DNA of 64,000 nt from Microbacterium sp. Lineage in GTDB: Bacteria > Actinomycetota > Actinomycetes > Actinomycetales > Microbacteriaceae. The notes beneath the pieces are model-generated. The model worked only from the letters and a program-made list of their open reading frames with translations, ran no database searches and was not told the origin of the DNA. Location of the stretch: the NCBI RefSeq assembly GCF_017305435.1, contig NZ_JAFKIP010000002.1:1-64000 (forward strand). Direction: 5' to 3'. A program made the translations under genes and the position numbers. Positions 16,238 to 24,223 of this stretch are shown one piece after another; position 1 is the first letter of the stretch; every line of letters begins with the position of its first letter.

Positions 16238-18949
16238 ATGGATCCCACGATGGGTACACCGGAGCGGAACGAAGATCGGGCCGAACTCGGCGCGATCGAC
16301 GTCGATGCGTTGACGCGCGCCCTGGACGTCCACTCGCTGCGGATCCTCGTCGCGATCGATCAGACCGGCTCGATCAGCGCAGCGGCCCGCGCTCTCGGGC
16401 TGACCCAGCCGACGGTGACCCAGCACGTCCAGCGTCTCGAGGCCCGGCTGAGCGTCGGCGTCGTGGCGCGGACAGCACGCGCCGCGCATCTCACCCCGGT
16501 CGGACGGCTCCTCGCCGCGCACGCGCCCCGCATCGACGCAAGCCTCACCGCCGCAGCGACCGAGCTCGCGCACATGCTCGGAAGGCGTGCGGAGGCCGTT
16601 CGCTTCGCCGCTCCGCCCGCGCTGATCGCCGGAGCGCTCGCGCCAGCGCTCGGCCGACTCGCTCGCACCCGTCCCGACATCACCGCGAGCGTGATCGAGG
16701 CGGCCGACGCAGCCGAGGCGATCGCCATGGCCCGCGACGGACGTGCCGACATCGCGGTGACGAGCGAGATCGCGCCGCATGGCGGTCGGGCGTCGGCACC
16801 GCGCCGCCGCGGCATGCGGTCGACGTTCCTGTTCGCCGAGGAGATCGTCGCGCTCACGACGAACGACGCTCCCGCCGAGCGGGGCCGTGTCGCTGCGCAG
16901 GCCCTCGCCGCCGACCCTTGGATCACCGGCGCCGGGACGTCGACGGCGCACATCGCTGAGCTCGTCGGTCGCCCCGCTCGCGACGTCGACACCGCGGTCT
17001 CGCTCCCGTACGCCGCCATCTCGTTGGCCGCGAACGGTGTCGGTGCCGCGTTCCTGGCCGAGGGCGAGCTCTCCGGCGTCACCGTCCCGAACGGCGTGCG
17101 CATGCTCGGACTCGCTCCCGCCGTCACCCGCCGTACCACCGCCTCGGTCCTCGTGGAGGCGACATCCATCCCCGCCGTCGCGGAGGCGCTGCGCCTCCTC
17201 GCGGCGCACCGTCCGGCGACGGCGGGCATCGACGCGCTCGTCGATGCCCGCCGTGGCAGCGCCGGCCACCGCGCGCGCTTTCCGTCCGTCCCGCAGCATC
17301 CTTCCCGCCCATCCCGTCCCGCAGAGGAGCCCGCCATCATGCTCTCGTCCACCACCACCCGCCTGGCCTCGGCCGGAGCGGTCGCCGCCGCCGGCGTGCT
17401 GCTGCTATCGGCCTGCACGACCGGTTCCGCGAGTCCCGGCAAGACCGTCGGAGCAGACACCGGCGCCGACATCGACAGCATCACGGTCGCTCTGCCGGGG
17501 TCCCTCTCCAACCTCTATGTCGGTCAGGAGGCCGGCATCCTCAACTACTACATCGCGTCGATCGCGCAGGAGGGTCTCGTCTCGATCGACGCCCAGGGAC
17601 GCGTGCAGCCGGGGCTCGCCGAGTCCTGGGAGCAGACCGACGACCTCACATACGTCTACGAGCTCCGTGACGACGCCCGGTTCCAGGACGGTACCCCCGT
17701 GACCGCCGATGACGTCGTGTTCAGCCTCGAAGAGGCGCGCGACGAGACGGCGTCTCCCGGCCTCGCGTACTACCTGACGGGCGTCGACACGATCGCGAAG
17801 ACGGGGGATGCCGAGGTCACGATCACTCTGACGGCTCCCGATCCGGCGTTCGCTGCGAACATGAGCAGCGGCGGTGCCGCCTTCATCACCTCGAAGAAGT
17901 TCTGGGAGGAGCACGACGGCAAGGTCGGCACCTCCGACGCCCTGCTGCTCGGTTCCGGCCCCTACCAGGTCACCGAGTTCGTGCCCGACTCGCACGTCAC
18001 CCTGGAGCGCGTCGACACCTGGTGGGGCGACCTGCCGAAGGTCAAGGAGATCACCGTCTCGTTCATCCCGGACGAATCCACCCGCCTTCTCGCGGCGCAG
18101 TCCGGCGACACAGACGTGGCGTTCAACGTACCGCTGGCGCAGGCGGCGCAGTGGGAGAAGCTCGACACGATGCGCGTCGACTACATCAACGACCTCTCCT
18201 ACGTCGGGCTGTACTTCAACACGAAGGTCGCGCCGTTCGATGACCCGAAGGTGCGCGAGGCCGTGGCGCACGCGGTCGACCGCGACGCGTACGTGACCTC
18301 CCTGCTGCGCGGGCACGGGGAGGCGGCGACGGCCATCATGACCCCCGAGTCGCTCGGCAAGGCGTACGGAGCCGACGAGGCTCGCGCCAAGCTCGCGACG
18401 ATTCCGCAGTGGGACTTCGACCTGGATGCCGCCAAGAAGGCCCTCGCCGCATCCGGATCTCCGGACGGCTTCGAGGCGGAGCTGCTGACCCCGAACACCG
18501 GGCCGCAGCTGGGCTCGGCCGCGCAGGCCCTCGCTCAGAACCTCGCCGACATCGGCATCACCCTGAATGTGCGCGAGGTGCCGATCGAGGAGTGGCTCGC
18601 GAGTCTCGATGCGGCCGGCGACCACGGCATCAACCTCATGTGGTACTTCTCGACCCTCGGCGACCCCGCGGAAGTGCCGAGCTACCTGCTCGGCGCCGGA
18701 AACCCGGCGGGCTATGACAACCCCGTCGTGACGGACCTGCTGGCCCAGGCGGGGGCGACCTCCGATCCGAAGGCGCGCATCGACCTGCTCGTGAAAGCGG
18801 AGACGGCACAGGCGAAGGATGTCGTCAACGTCCCCCTCTGGTGGGGCCAGTCCGCCACGGCGTTCGCGAACGACCTGGGGATGAAGGACTACAGCTCCTT
18901 CGCCTTCATCTCGTCCTGGCCGACCCAGCTCTACCGGGCGGCGGAGTGA
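16238..18949 (+). CDS. LysR-type regulator fused in frame to peptide-binding protein
   Basis: One continuous 903-codon frame. Residues about 28-90 are a LysR winged helix-turn-helix (SISAAARALGLTQPTVTQHV); residues about 105-345 are the LysR effector domain. With no stop in any frame across roughly 17225-17410, the frame continues through about 25 Pro/Arg/Ser-rich residues into a complete lipoprotein signal peptide and oligopeptide-binding domain. LysR proteins are normally 290-340 residues. Residues 1-367 alone would be a normal regulator, so either the LysR stop was lost or the protein is made as a fusion as well as separately from the internal ATG at 17339. A sequencing frameshift cannot explain it easily because all frames are open at the junction. 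Confidence 0.7.
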   Translation: MDPTMGTPERNEDRAELGAIDVDALTRALDVHSLRILVAIDQTGSISAAARALGLTQPTVTQHVQRLEARLSVGVVARTARAAHLTPVGRLLAAHAPRIDASLTAAATELAHMLGRRAEAVRFAAPPALIAGALAPALGRLARTRPDITASVIEAADAAEAIAMARDGRADIAVTSEIAPHGGRASAPRRRGMRSTFLFAEEIVALTTNDAPAERGRVAAQALAADPWITGAGTSTAHIAELVGRPARDVDTAVSLPYAAISLAANGVGAAFLAEGELSGVTVPNGVRMLGLAPAVTRRTTASVLVEATSIPAVAEALRLLAAHRPATAGIDALVDARRGSAGHRARFPSVPQHPSRPSRPAEEPAIMLSSTTTRLASAGAVAAAGVLLLSACTTGSASPGKTVGADTGADIDSITVALPGSLSNLYVGQEAGILNYYIASIAQEGLVSIDAQGRVQPGLAESWEQTDDLTYVYELRDDARFQDGTPVTADDVVFSLEEARDETASPGLAYYLTGVDTIAKTGDAEVTITLTAPDPAFAANMSSGGAAFITSKKFWEEHDGKVGTSDALLLGSGPYQVTEFVPDSHVTLERVDTWWGDLPKVKEITVSFIPDESTRLLAAQSGDTDVAFNVPLAQAAQWEKLDTMRVDYINDLSYVGLYFNTKVAPFDDPKVREAVAHAVDRDAYVTSLLRGHGEAATAIMTPESLGKAYGADEARAKLATIPQWDFDLDAAKKALAASGSPDGFEAELLTPNTGPQLGSAAQALAQNLADIGITLNVREVPIEEWLASLDAAGDHGINLMWYFSTLGDPAEVPSYLLGAGNPAGYDNPVVTDLLAQAGATSDPKARIDLLVKAETAQAKDVVNVPLWWGQSATAFANDLGMKDYSSFAFISSWPTQLYRAAE
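17339..18949 (+). CDS. Peptide ABC transporter substrate-binding lipoprotein (internal start)
   Basis: A 536-residue family 5 (oligopeptide/dipeptide type) binding protein. The ATG at 17339 has an AGAGGAG site 9 nt upstream. A signal peptide follows with lipobox LSAC (Cys26), so the protein is lipid-anchored outside. The mature part has family landmarks: LAESWEQTDDLTYVYELRDD, FQDGTPVTADDVVFS, and a YFNTKVAPFDDPKVREAVAHA-type segment. This start probably produces the functional transporter component. The stop overlaps the GTG of the permease gene (GTGA). Confidence 0.88.
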   Translation: MLSSTTTRLASAGAVAAAGVLLLSACTTGSASPGKTVGADTGADIDSITVALPGSLSNLYVGQEAGILNYYIASIAQEGLVSIDAQGRVQPGLAESWEQTDDLTYVYELRDDARFQDGTPVTADDVVFSLEEARDETASPGLAYYLTGVDTIAKTGDAEVTITLTAPDPAFAANMSSGGAAFITSKKFWEEHDGKVGTSDALLLGSGPYQVTEFVPDSHVTLERVDTWWGDLPKVKEITVSFIPDESTRLLAAQSGDTDVAFNVPLAQAAQWEKLDTMRVDYINDLSYVGLYFNTKVAPFDDPKVREAVAHAVDRDAYVTSLLRGHGEAATAIMTPESLGKAYGADEARAKLATIPQWDFDLDAAKKALAASGSPDGFEAELLTPNTGPQLGSAAQALAQNLADIGITLNVREVPIEEWLASLDAAGDHGINLMWYFSTLGDPAEVPSYLLGAGNPAGYDNPVVTDLLAQAGATSDPKARIDLLVKAETAQAKDVVNVPLWWGQSATAFANDLGMKDYSSFAFISSWPTQLYRAAE

Positions 18950-19992
18950 CCGCCACCTCCTTCTTCCGGTCGCGCGCGGCGCGAGCACGTCCGCTCGGAC
19001 GTCTGCTCGCGCTGCGCGTGCTCGGAACGGTCGCCGTGCTCCTCGTGCTGTCGATCGTGATCTTCTCCCTCATGTACCTGGCCCCGGGCGACCTCGTGAA
19101 GAACCTGCTCGGGAACCGCCCGGTGACACCGGAGGCCGTCGCCGCCGTGCGCGCGCAATACCACCTCGACGATCCGCTCGTCGTGCAGTACCTGCGCTGG
19201 CTCGGCGGGTTCGTGACCGGTGACCTCGGCACCTCGATCCGACTGCAGGTGCCCGTCGCCGACGCGATCGCGGCGCGCCTCGGCGTGACCCTCGCCCTGT
19301 GCGGCCTCGCGTTCGCGGTCGCGCTCGCCGTGGCCGTGCCGATGGGGGTCCGCAGCGCCGTGCGCCCCGGGGGAGCGGTCGACCGCATCGCGAACGTCTT
19401 CGCGATCGTCGGCCTCAGCGCCCCCACCTTCGCCGTCGGCCTCCTCCTGCTCTATGCGTTCGCGTATTACCTGCCGATCCTCCCCGTCTACGGGGCGGGC
19501 GACGGAGGGCTCGACACGCTCCGCCACCTCGTCCTTCCGGCCGTCACCCTCGCGCTCGGTCTCGGTGCGATCGTCCTGAAGCTCACCCGCACGGCGATGC
19601 TGCGCGAACTGGCATCCGACTACGTCACCGCGGCTCGCGCGCGGGGGCTGCGTGATCGCACCGTCGACCGCATCGCGCTCCGCAACGCCGCCATCCCCAT
19701 CGTGACGGGAGCGAGCCTCGTGCTGACCTTCCTCGTCGGCGGAACCGTCCTCGCCGAGACGACGTACGCGCTGCCGGGCCTCGGCACGCTGCTGCAGGAC
19801 TCCGTGCTCTTCAAGGACATCGCCGTGGTGCAGTCGCTGATCCTCCTCATCGCGATCGTCATCGCCGTCATCGCCCTCCTCGCCGATCTCGCCTACCTGC
19901 TCCTGGATCCGCGCGTGCGGGATGCCGGGGCGGCGGCCATCGCCGGAGCCGGGCCCACAGAGAGCACGGAGACCGTGGGGAGCGTCGCATGA
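18946..19992 (+). CDS. Peptide ABC transporter permease (DppB type)
   Basis: A 348-residue membrane subunit with six predicted helices. The DppB/OppB pattern is present: the first helix followed by APGD, then the cytoplasmic loop DYVTAARARGLRDRTVDRIALRNA. The GTG at 18946 is coupled to the preceding stop. The C terminus carries about 30 extra Ala/Gly/Glu-rich residues beyond the last helix. Confidence 0.92.
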   Translation: MTATSFFRSRAARARPLGRLLALRVLGTVAVLLVLSIVIFSLMYLAPGDLVKNLLGNRPVTPEAVAAVRAQYHLDDPLVVQYLRWLGGFVTGDLGTSIRLQVPVADAIAARLGVTLALCGLAFAVALAVAVPMGVRSAVRPGGAVDRIANVFAIVGLSAPTFAVGLLLLYAFAYYLPILPVYGAGDGGLDTLRHLVLPAVTLALGLGAIVLKLTRTAMLRELASDYVTAARARGLRDRTVDRIALRNAAIPIVTGASLVLTFLVGGTVLAETTYALPGLGTLLQDSVLFKDIAVVQSLILLIAIVIAVIALLADLAYLLLDPRVRDAGAAAIAGAGPTESTETVGSVA

Positions 19993-20840
19993 CCGCCGCG
20001 ATCGAGCTCATCAGCACGCCGACGCGTCGGCGTGCGCCCTGGGCGATCGTCGTGGTGATCGCCTTCCTCGCCATCGTCGCCGCGCTCGCCGCATTCGGCG
20101 GGCTCCTCTTTCCCGACGCGATGCGTCAGGACATCCTGTCGAGCCTGCTGCCGGCGGGGACCGCCGGCCACCCGCTCGGCACCGATGAGCTCGGCCGCGA
20201 TGTGGTCGCGATGACCATCGCCGGAACGGCATCGTCCGTCGTGGGCCCGGTGCTCGTCGCGGTCGGATCGATGCTCTGCGGCATCGTGCTCGGCACGATC
20301 GCCGGCTACGAGCGTGGATGGCTCGACTTCGTCATCGGGAGATGGACGGATCTCCTCCTGGCCCTCCCCGTGCTGCTCGCGGCCATCGTCGTCTCCGGCA
20401 TCCTGGGCGGGGGATACGCGGTGACGGTCATCCTGCTCATCGTGCTGTTCTCCCCGTCCGACATCCGGATCGTGCGCGCCGGCGTGCTCGAGCAGTCGGC
20501 GCGCCCGTACATCGAGGCCGCCCAGATGCTGTCGCTCTCGCGGTGGCGGGTGATGTTCCGGCACATCCTCCCGAACGTCTCCACGCTCGTGATCACCAAT
20601 GTGATGCTCAACACCGCCTTCGCGCTCGTCGCGTTCTCCTCGCTGTCATTCCTCGGGGTCGGGGTGCCGCCCGGCACGGCCGACTGGGGTCGGCAGCTCA
20701 CCGACAACAGGGCCATCATGTTCGACAATCCTGCCGCGGTGATCCTGCCGGCGCTGCTCATCATCCTGGTCGCCTGCGCTGTCAACGTCCTCGGCGACTG
20801 GCTGGGCGAACGGCTGTCGCGGACGGGGGCGGGCGCATGA
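19989..20840 (+). CDS. Peptide ABC transporter permease (DppC type)
   Basis: A 283-residue membrane subunit. The DppC signature HPLGTDELGRDV is near residues 58-69, and the EAA loop includes YIEAAQMLSLSRWRVMFRHI. It starts with ATGA overlap and ends with ATGA overlap to the ATPase gene, so the transporter genes are tightly coupled. Confidence 0.92.
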   Translation: MTAAIELISTPTRRRAPWAIVVVIAFLAIVAALAAFGGLLFPDAMRQDILSSLLPAGTAGHPLGTDELGRDVVAMTIAGTASSVVGPVLVAVGSMLCGIVLGTIAGYERGWLDFVIGRWTDLLLALPVLLAAIVVSGILGGGYAVTVILLIVLFSPSDIRIVRAGVLEQSARPYIEAAQMLSLSRWRVMFRHILPNVSTLVITNVMLNTAFALVAFSSLSFLGVGVPPGTADWGRQLTDNRAIMFDNPAAVILPALLIILVACAVNVLGDWLGERLSRTGAGA

Positions 20841-22423
20841 CCGGCGTCGTCGTCCAGGGCCTGACGGTCGAGGGTCCCGCGGGTCGCGTCGTCGCGCCGT
20901 TCGACGTCGACATCGAGGCGGGCGGGATGCTCGCGATCATCGGCGAGTCCGGCTCGGGCAAGACCCTGTCGGCGAAGAGCCTCGTCGGGCTCCTGCCACG
21001 GGGCTTCCGCGCACAGGGCAGTCTCCGGGTGAGGGAGCGCGAGATCGATCTCGGCGCCAAGCCCGAGCACTGGCGCGGCGTCCTCGGCCGGATGGTCGCG
21101 CTCCTCCTGCAGGACCCGTTCACGAGCCTCTCGCCCGTGCACCGGTGTGGGGACCAGATCGCATGGACGATCGAGGCCGCGCGGGGAACACGCCTGCGCG
21201 GAGAGGACCGTCGCGCGGCGGTCGCTCGGAGCCTGGCCGAGGTGAAGCTCCCCGCGCGCGTCGCGGGCGCTTACCCGCACCAGCTCTCCGGCGGCATGCG
21301 GCAGCGCGTCGCGATCGCCGCCGCGGTCGCGAGCGATCCGATGCTCCTGATCGCCGACGAGCCGACGACCGCCCTCGACGCGTCGAACCAGGCGGAGGTG
21401 CTGGACGCCCTCCAGGCCCTGCAGCGGTCTCGCGGGCTCCCGATCGTCCTGATCTCACACGACCTCGGCGTCGTCCGCGGCCGTGCGGACGAGGTGCTCG
21501 TGATGCGGCACGGGGAGATCGTCGAGAGGGGTCGCACCGCTGACGTGCTGTCCGCTCCCCGGCATCCGTATACGCGCGCGCTCGTCGCGGCGGATCCGTC
21601 TCTCGCCGCCGCCCCCTCCGCGGTGGAGGGGCGGCCCGTCCGCGCCGACGACCCTCTCGTGCGGGTCCGCGGTCTCGGAAAGCGCTTCGGGGAGCGCGTC
21701 GTCGTGAGCGGCGTGGATCTCGATGTCGTGGCGGGGGAGATCGCCGGCATCGTCGGGGAATCCGGTTCAGGCAAGTCGACGCTGGCCCGCTGCATCGCGG
21801 GGCTCGAGCGCGAGGATGCCGGCACCGTCGTCTTCGACGGCGTGCCGCTCGCACCCGGGCGGCACTCGCGGACGCCGGGGCAGATGCAGATCGTCTTCCA
21901 GGACCCGTACTCCTCGCTCAACCCGATGATGACGGTCGGGGCGATCCTCAGCGAGGCGCTCCGCGCCGCGCCCGGCGGCGGCGACACGGTCACGAGCCTC
22001 CTGGAGATCGTCGGCCTCGACCCGCAGTTCGCGTCGCGCCGCCCCGCCGATCTGTCGGGCGGCCAGCGGCAGCGTGTCGCGATCGCGCGTGCGCTCGCTC
22101 CGCGGCCGCAGCTGCTGATCTGCGACGAATCCGTGTCGGCGCTCGACGTGTCCGTGCAGGCCCAGATCCTCGATCTCTTCCGCCGGCTGCGGGCCGAGCG
22201 GGGCGTCACCATCCTGTTCATCTCGCACGACCTGGCCGTGATCCGCACCCTTGCCGACACCGTCACCGTGATGTGGGAGGGGCAGGTCGTCGAACACGGA
22301 TCGTGCGCCGACGTGCTCGAGGACCCGCAGCACCCGTTCACCCAGACGCTCGTCGCGGCATCCCGGCATCCCGGTTCCGCTGTGACGCGTGAGATCCACC
22401 CCGGAGAGAGCTCCCATGACTGA
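20837..22423 (+). CDS. Peptide ABC transporter, fused double ATP-binding protein
   Basis: A 528-residue protein made of two nucleotide-binding domains (DppD- and DppF-like) that drive peptide import. Domain 1: Walker A GESGSGKT (about residue 36), signature LSGGMRQR, Walker B LLIADEPTTALD. Domain 2: Walker A GESGSGKST (about residue 308), signature LSGGQRQR, Walker B LLICDESVSALD. Both sets are intact, so both sites should hydrolyse ATP. The ATG at 20837 overlaps the upstream stop by 4 bp. Confidence 0.93.
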   Translation: MTGVVVQGLTVEGPAGRVVAPFDVDIEAGGMLAIIGESGSGKTLSAKSLVGLLPRGFRAQGSLRVREREIDLGAKPEHWRGVLGRMVALLLQDPFTSLSPVHRCGDQIAWTIEAARGTRLRGEDRRAAVARSLAEVKLPARVAGAYPHQLSGGMRQRVAIAAAVASDPMLLIADEPTTALDASNQAEVLDALQALQRSRGLPIVLISHDLGVVRGRADEVLVMRHGEIVERGRTADVLSAPRHPYTRALVAADPSLAAAPSAVEGRPVRADDPLVRVRGLGKRFGERVVVSGVDLDVVAGEIAGIVGESGSGKSTLARCIAGLEREDAGTVVFDGVPLAPGRHSRTPGQMQIVFQDPYSSLNPMMTVGAILSEALRAAPGGGDTVTSLLEIVGLDPQFASRRPADLSGGQRQRVAIARALAPRPQLLICDESVSALDVSVQAQILDLFRRLRAERGVTILFISHDLAVIRTLADTVTVMWEGQVVEHGSCADVLEDPQHPFTQTLVAASRHPGSAVTREIHPGESSHD

Positions 22424-23495
22424 CACCCGCACGCCCGTCCAGGTCGAGGTGCACGCCGGCATGGATGCCGTCCGCGCTGCGCTCGACACCGGCGTCGGCG
22501 ATCTCGTCGGCCCCGAGCGGACCTCTCCCTGGTCGGTGGACCGGGAGTTCTACCGGCCCGAGCTCCGGGTCGCATTCCAGGATGGACACCCGGTCGCCGC
22601 CGTTCTGACGACGGGGCGCCCCGCGACCGCGGCGACCACGCTCGTCGAGCCGTGGTGGACGTCGGCCCCCGCGCTCGCGGCGCTGGTGGACGACGTGGTG
22701 GATTGGGCACGGCGGCGCGGCGACGTCGCACTCAAATGGAGCACGACGGAAGAGATCCCGGAGGTGGCGATCGACGCCGGCTTCGTGCCGCTGACGGCGC
22801 CCTTGGGAGCCGTGGGCACGGAGGGGGTTCGCGGCGCCGTCCGCTGGTTCGCGGACATCCCGCATCGCGAGCCCGGCTACTACGCGCAGACCACCATGTT
22901 CACCTGCGGGGCGGTCGCCGCGCTCATGGGCGCCCCGCTCCGGGATGCCGACGGCTTCGCCGGCGACCGGGATGACCGGGCGCGCGAACTCGAGTACTGG
23001 CGCCGAGCCAGCAACTATCCCGCCTGCGAGCCGGTGGGCCTCGCCGTCGCCACGGCGGAATACCTGGGTACGAAAGCGATCGAGGTCGCCCTCGACGCCG
23101 AGGGTCCGGTGCTGGTCGAGGGGTACGACCACTTCGACCTCTCCTTCCGCACCGAGCTGCAGGCCGAATCGCGCCGTCGCGCCGGTGAGCTCGGCCTCGT
23201 CCAGCGGAGTGAACGCGTCGCGGTCGCCGAGATCGCCCGTCGCGTCGCCGACGGCGAACTGGCGCTGCTTCTCATCGACGAGGCGCCGATGCACGGCGAG
23301 CACGGCCCGCATTGGGTACTCGCCCACGCCTCCGACGGCTCCGAGGTGGTGATCGTCGAAGACCCCTGGGTCAACCGCGACACCGGGGAGACGTGGGTCG
23401 ACACCCACGAGCTGCCCATCGCGCTCGCCGACCTCAACCGGCTCGTCCGCTGGTCCGACGCCGGCTACCGCGGAGTCGTGTTCATCGGTCGGTGA
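22416..23495 (+). CDS. GNAT-like plus C39-like peptidase fusion protein
   Basis: A 359-residue cytoplasmic protein. Residues about 40-130 resemble a degenerate GNAT acyltransferase fold (strand-rich start, a WARRRGDVALKW helix-strand, then AGFVPL). Residues about 150-355 resemble papain-like peptidases of the C39 group: Cys164 in TMFTCGAVAALMG, His299 in HGPHWVLAHA and Asp316 in VIVEDPW form a plausible catalytic triad. Actinobacterial homologues are annotated as C39-family peptidases. The ATG at 22416 overlaps the ATPase gene by 8 bp and has a GGAGAGAG site. It probably processes or senses the imported peptide; that role is inferred from the operon. Confidence 0.7.
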   Translation: MTDTRTPVQVEVHAGMDAVRAALDTGVGDLVGPERTSPWSVDREFYRPELRVAFQDGHPVAAVLTTGRPATAATTLVEPWWTSAPALAALVDDVVDWARRRGDVALKWSTTEEIPEVAIDAGFVPLTAPLGAVGTEGVRGAVRWFADIPHREPGYYAQTTMFTCGAVAALMGAPLRDADGFAGDRDDRARELEYWRRASNYPACEPVGLAVATAEYLGTKAIEVALDAEGPVLVEGYDHFDLSFRTELQAESRRRAGELGLVQRSERVAVAEIARRVADGELALLLIDEAPMHGEHGPHWVLAHASDGSEVVIVEDPWVNRDTGETWVDTHELPIALADLNRLVRWSDAGYRGVVFIGR

Positions 23496-23581
23496 GCGGA
23501 GGCGGCGACCCCTCGCGCCACCCTCATCCGCGCCGGCCGATTGATCCGGTCGGTGCCGGCACGGGGCGATCCCGTCGCCGA

Positions 23582-23587
23582 TAGCAT
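23582..23587 (+). promoter_or_regulatory. Predicted leaderless -10 box
   Basis: TAGCAT lies exactly 6 nt before the GTG at 23594. No -35 is obvious. Confidence 0.4.
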
Positions 23588-23593
23588 GCGCGG

Positions 23594-24223
23594 GTGGGCT
23601 TCTCACCATCGGATCCGGCGACGGTGAGCTCACCGCGCGTCGATGTGGTGTGGCTGCCCGTCGGGGCGGGTGGCCACGTCGCCGTCCACACCAGTCGATG
23701 CTGGGAGCTCTTCCGCGCTCATCGCGAACACCGTTCTCCACGCCCCCTGTTCCACGCCGCGCTCGAGGTCTTCGACGGCGATGCACGGCACGTGATCGAG
23801 ATGGCGCCGGCCTGGAGCGGACCTGCCGGTGAGCGAGGCGTCGTCATGACCGGACCGGTGGGTGCGCGACCCCTCGGCGTCATCCGCCTGTTCCGCTACG
23901 AGATCCGCTGCTGGCGGGACGGGCATATCCCCGACCGGGCATGGGCTGTCTCCCCGCCGGTGAGCCTGCCGATGTCGCGCGCCGGGTCACGTGCGCTGCT
24001 CGCGCAGGTCCCTGACCTGCCCCGGCACGTCTGGGGGCGTGACGTCTTCGGGATCGGCGATATGTGGAACTCCAACTCCGTCATCTCCTGGCTCCTCACG
24101 GTGTCCGGCCTCCGCGTGAGCACGCTCCGCCCACCCCAGGGCGGTGCGGCCCCCGGGTGGCGGAGCGGAGTGGTCGCCGCGCTGAGCCGCGCCGAAGGTC
24201 AGTGCGCGATGACGCTCGGCTGA
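23594..24223 (+). CDS. Conserved hypothetical protein
   Basis: A 209-residue soluble protein. A conserved-looking block near residues 140-170 (RHVWGRDVFGIGDMWNSNSV) suggests an enzyme-like site with Trp, Asp and Asn, but I cannot assign a family. The start is supported by a leaderless -10 box. Its 3' end overlaps the convergent MFS gene by 25 bp. Confidence 0.65.
   Translation: MGFSPSDPATVSSPRVDVVWLPVGAGGHVAVHTSRCWELFRAHREHRSPRPLFHAALEVFDGDARHVIEMAPAWSGPAGERGVVMTGPVGARPLGVIRLFRYEIRCWRDGHIPDRAWAVSPPVSLPMSRAGSRALLAQVPDLPRHVWGRDVFGIGDMWNSNSVISWLLTVSGLRVSTLRPPQGGAAPGWRSGVVAALSRAEGQCAMTLG

Noticed and set aside
17225-17410. Sequencing frameshift as the cause of the LysR-lipoprotein fusion
   Set aside because: All three frames lack a stop across the junction, so a one-base error would not create the fusion; a single substitution removing a stop remains possible.
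24199-24223. The 25-bp overlap of the convergent hypothetical gene and MFS gene as a sign of a wrong stop
   Set aside because: Both C termini are compatible with their frames, and short tail-to-tail overlaps are common in compact high-GC genomes.
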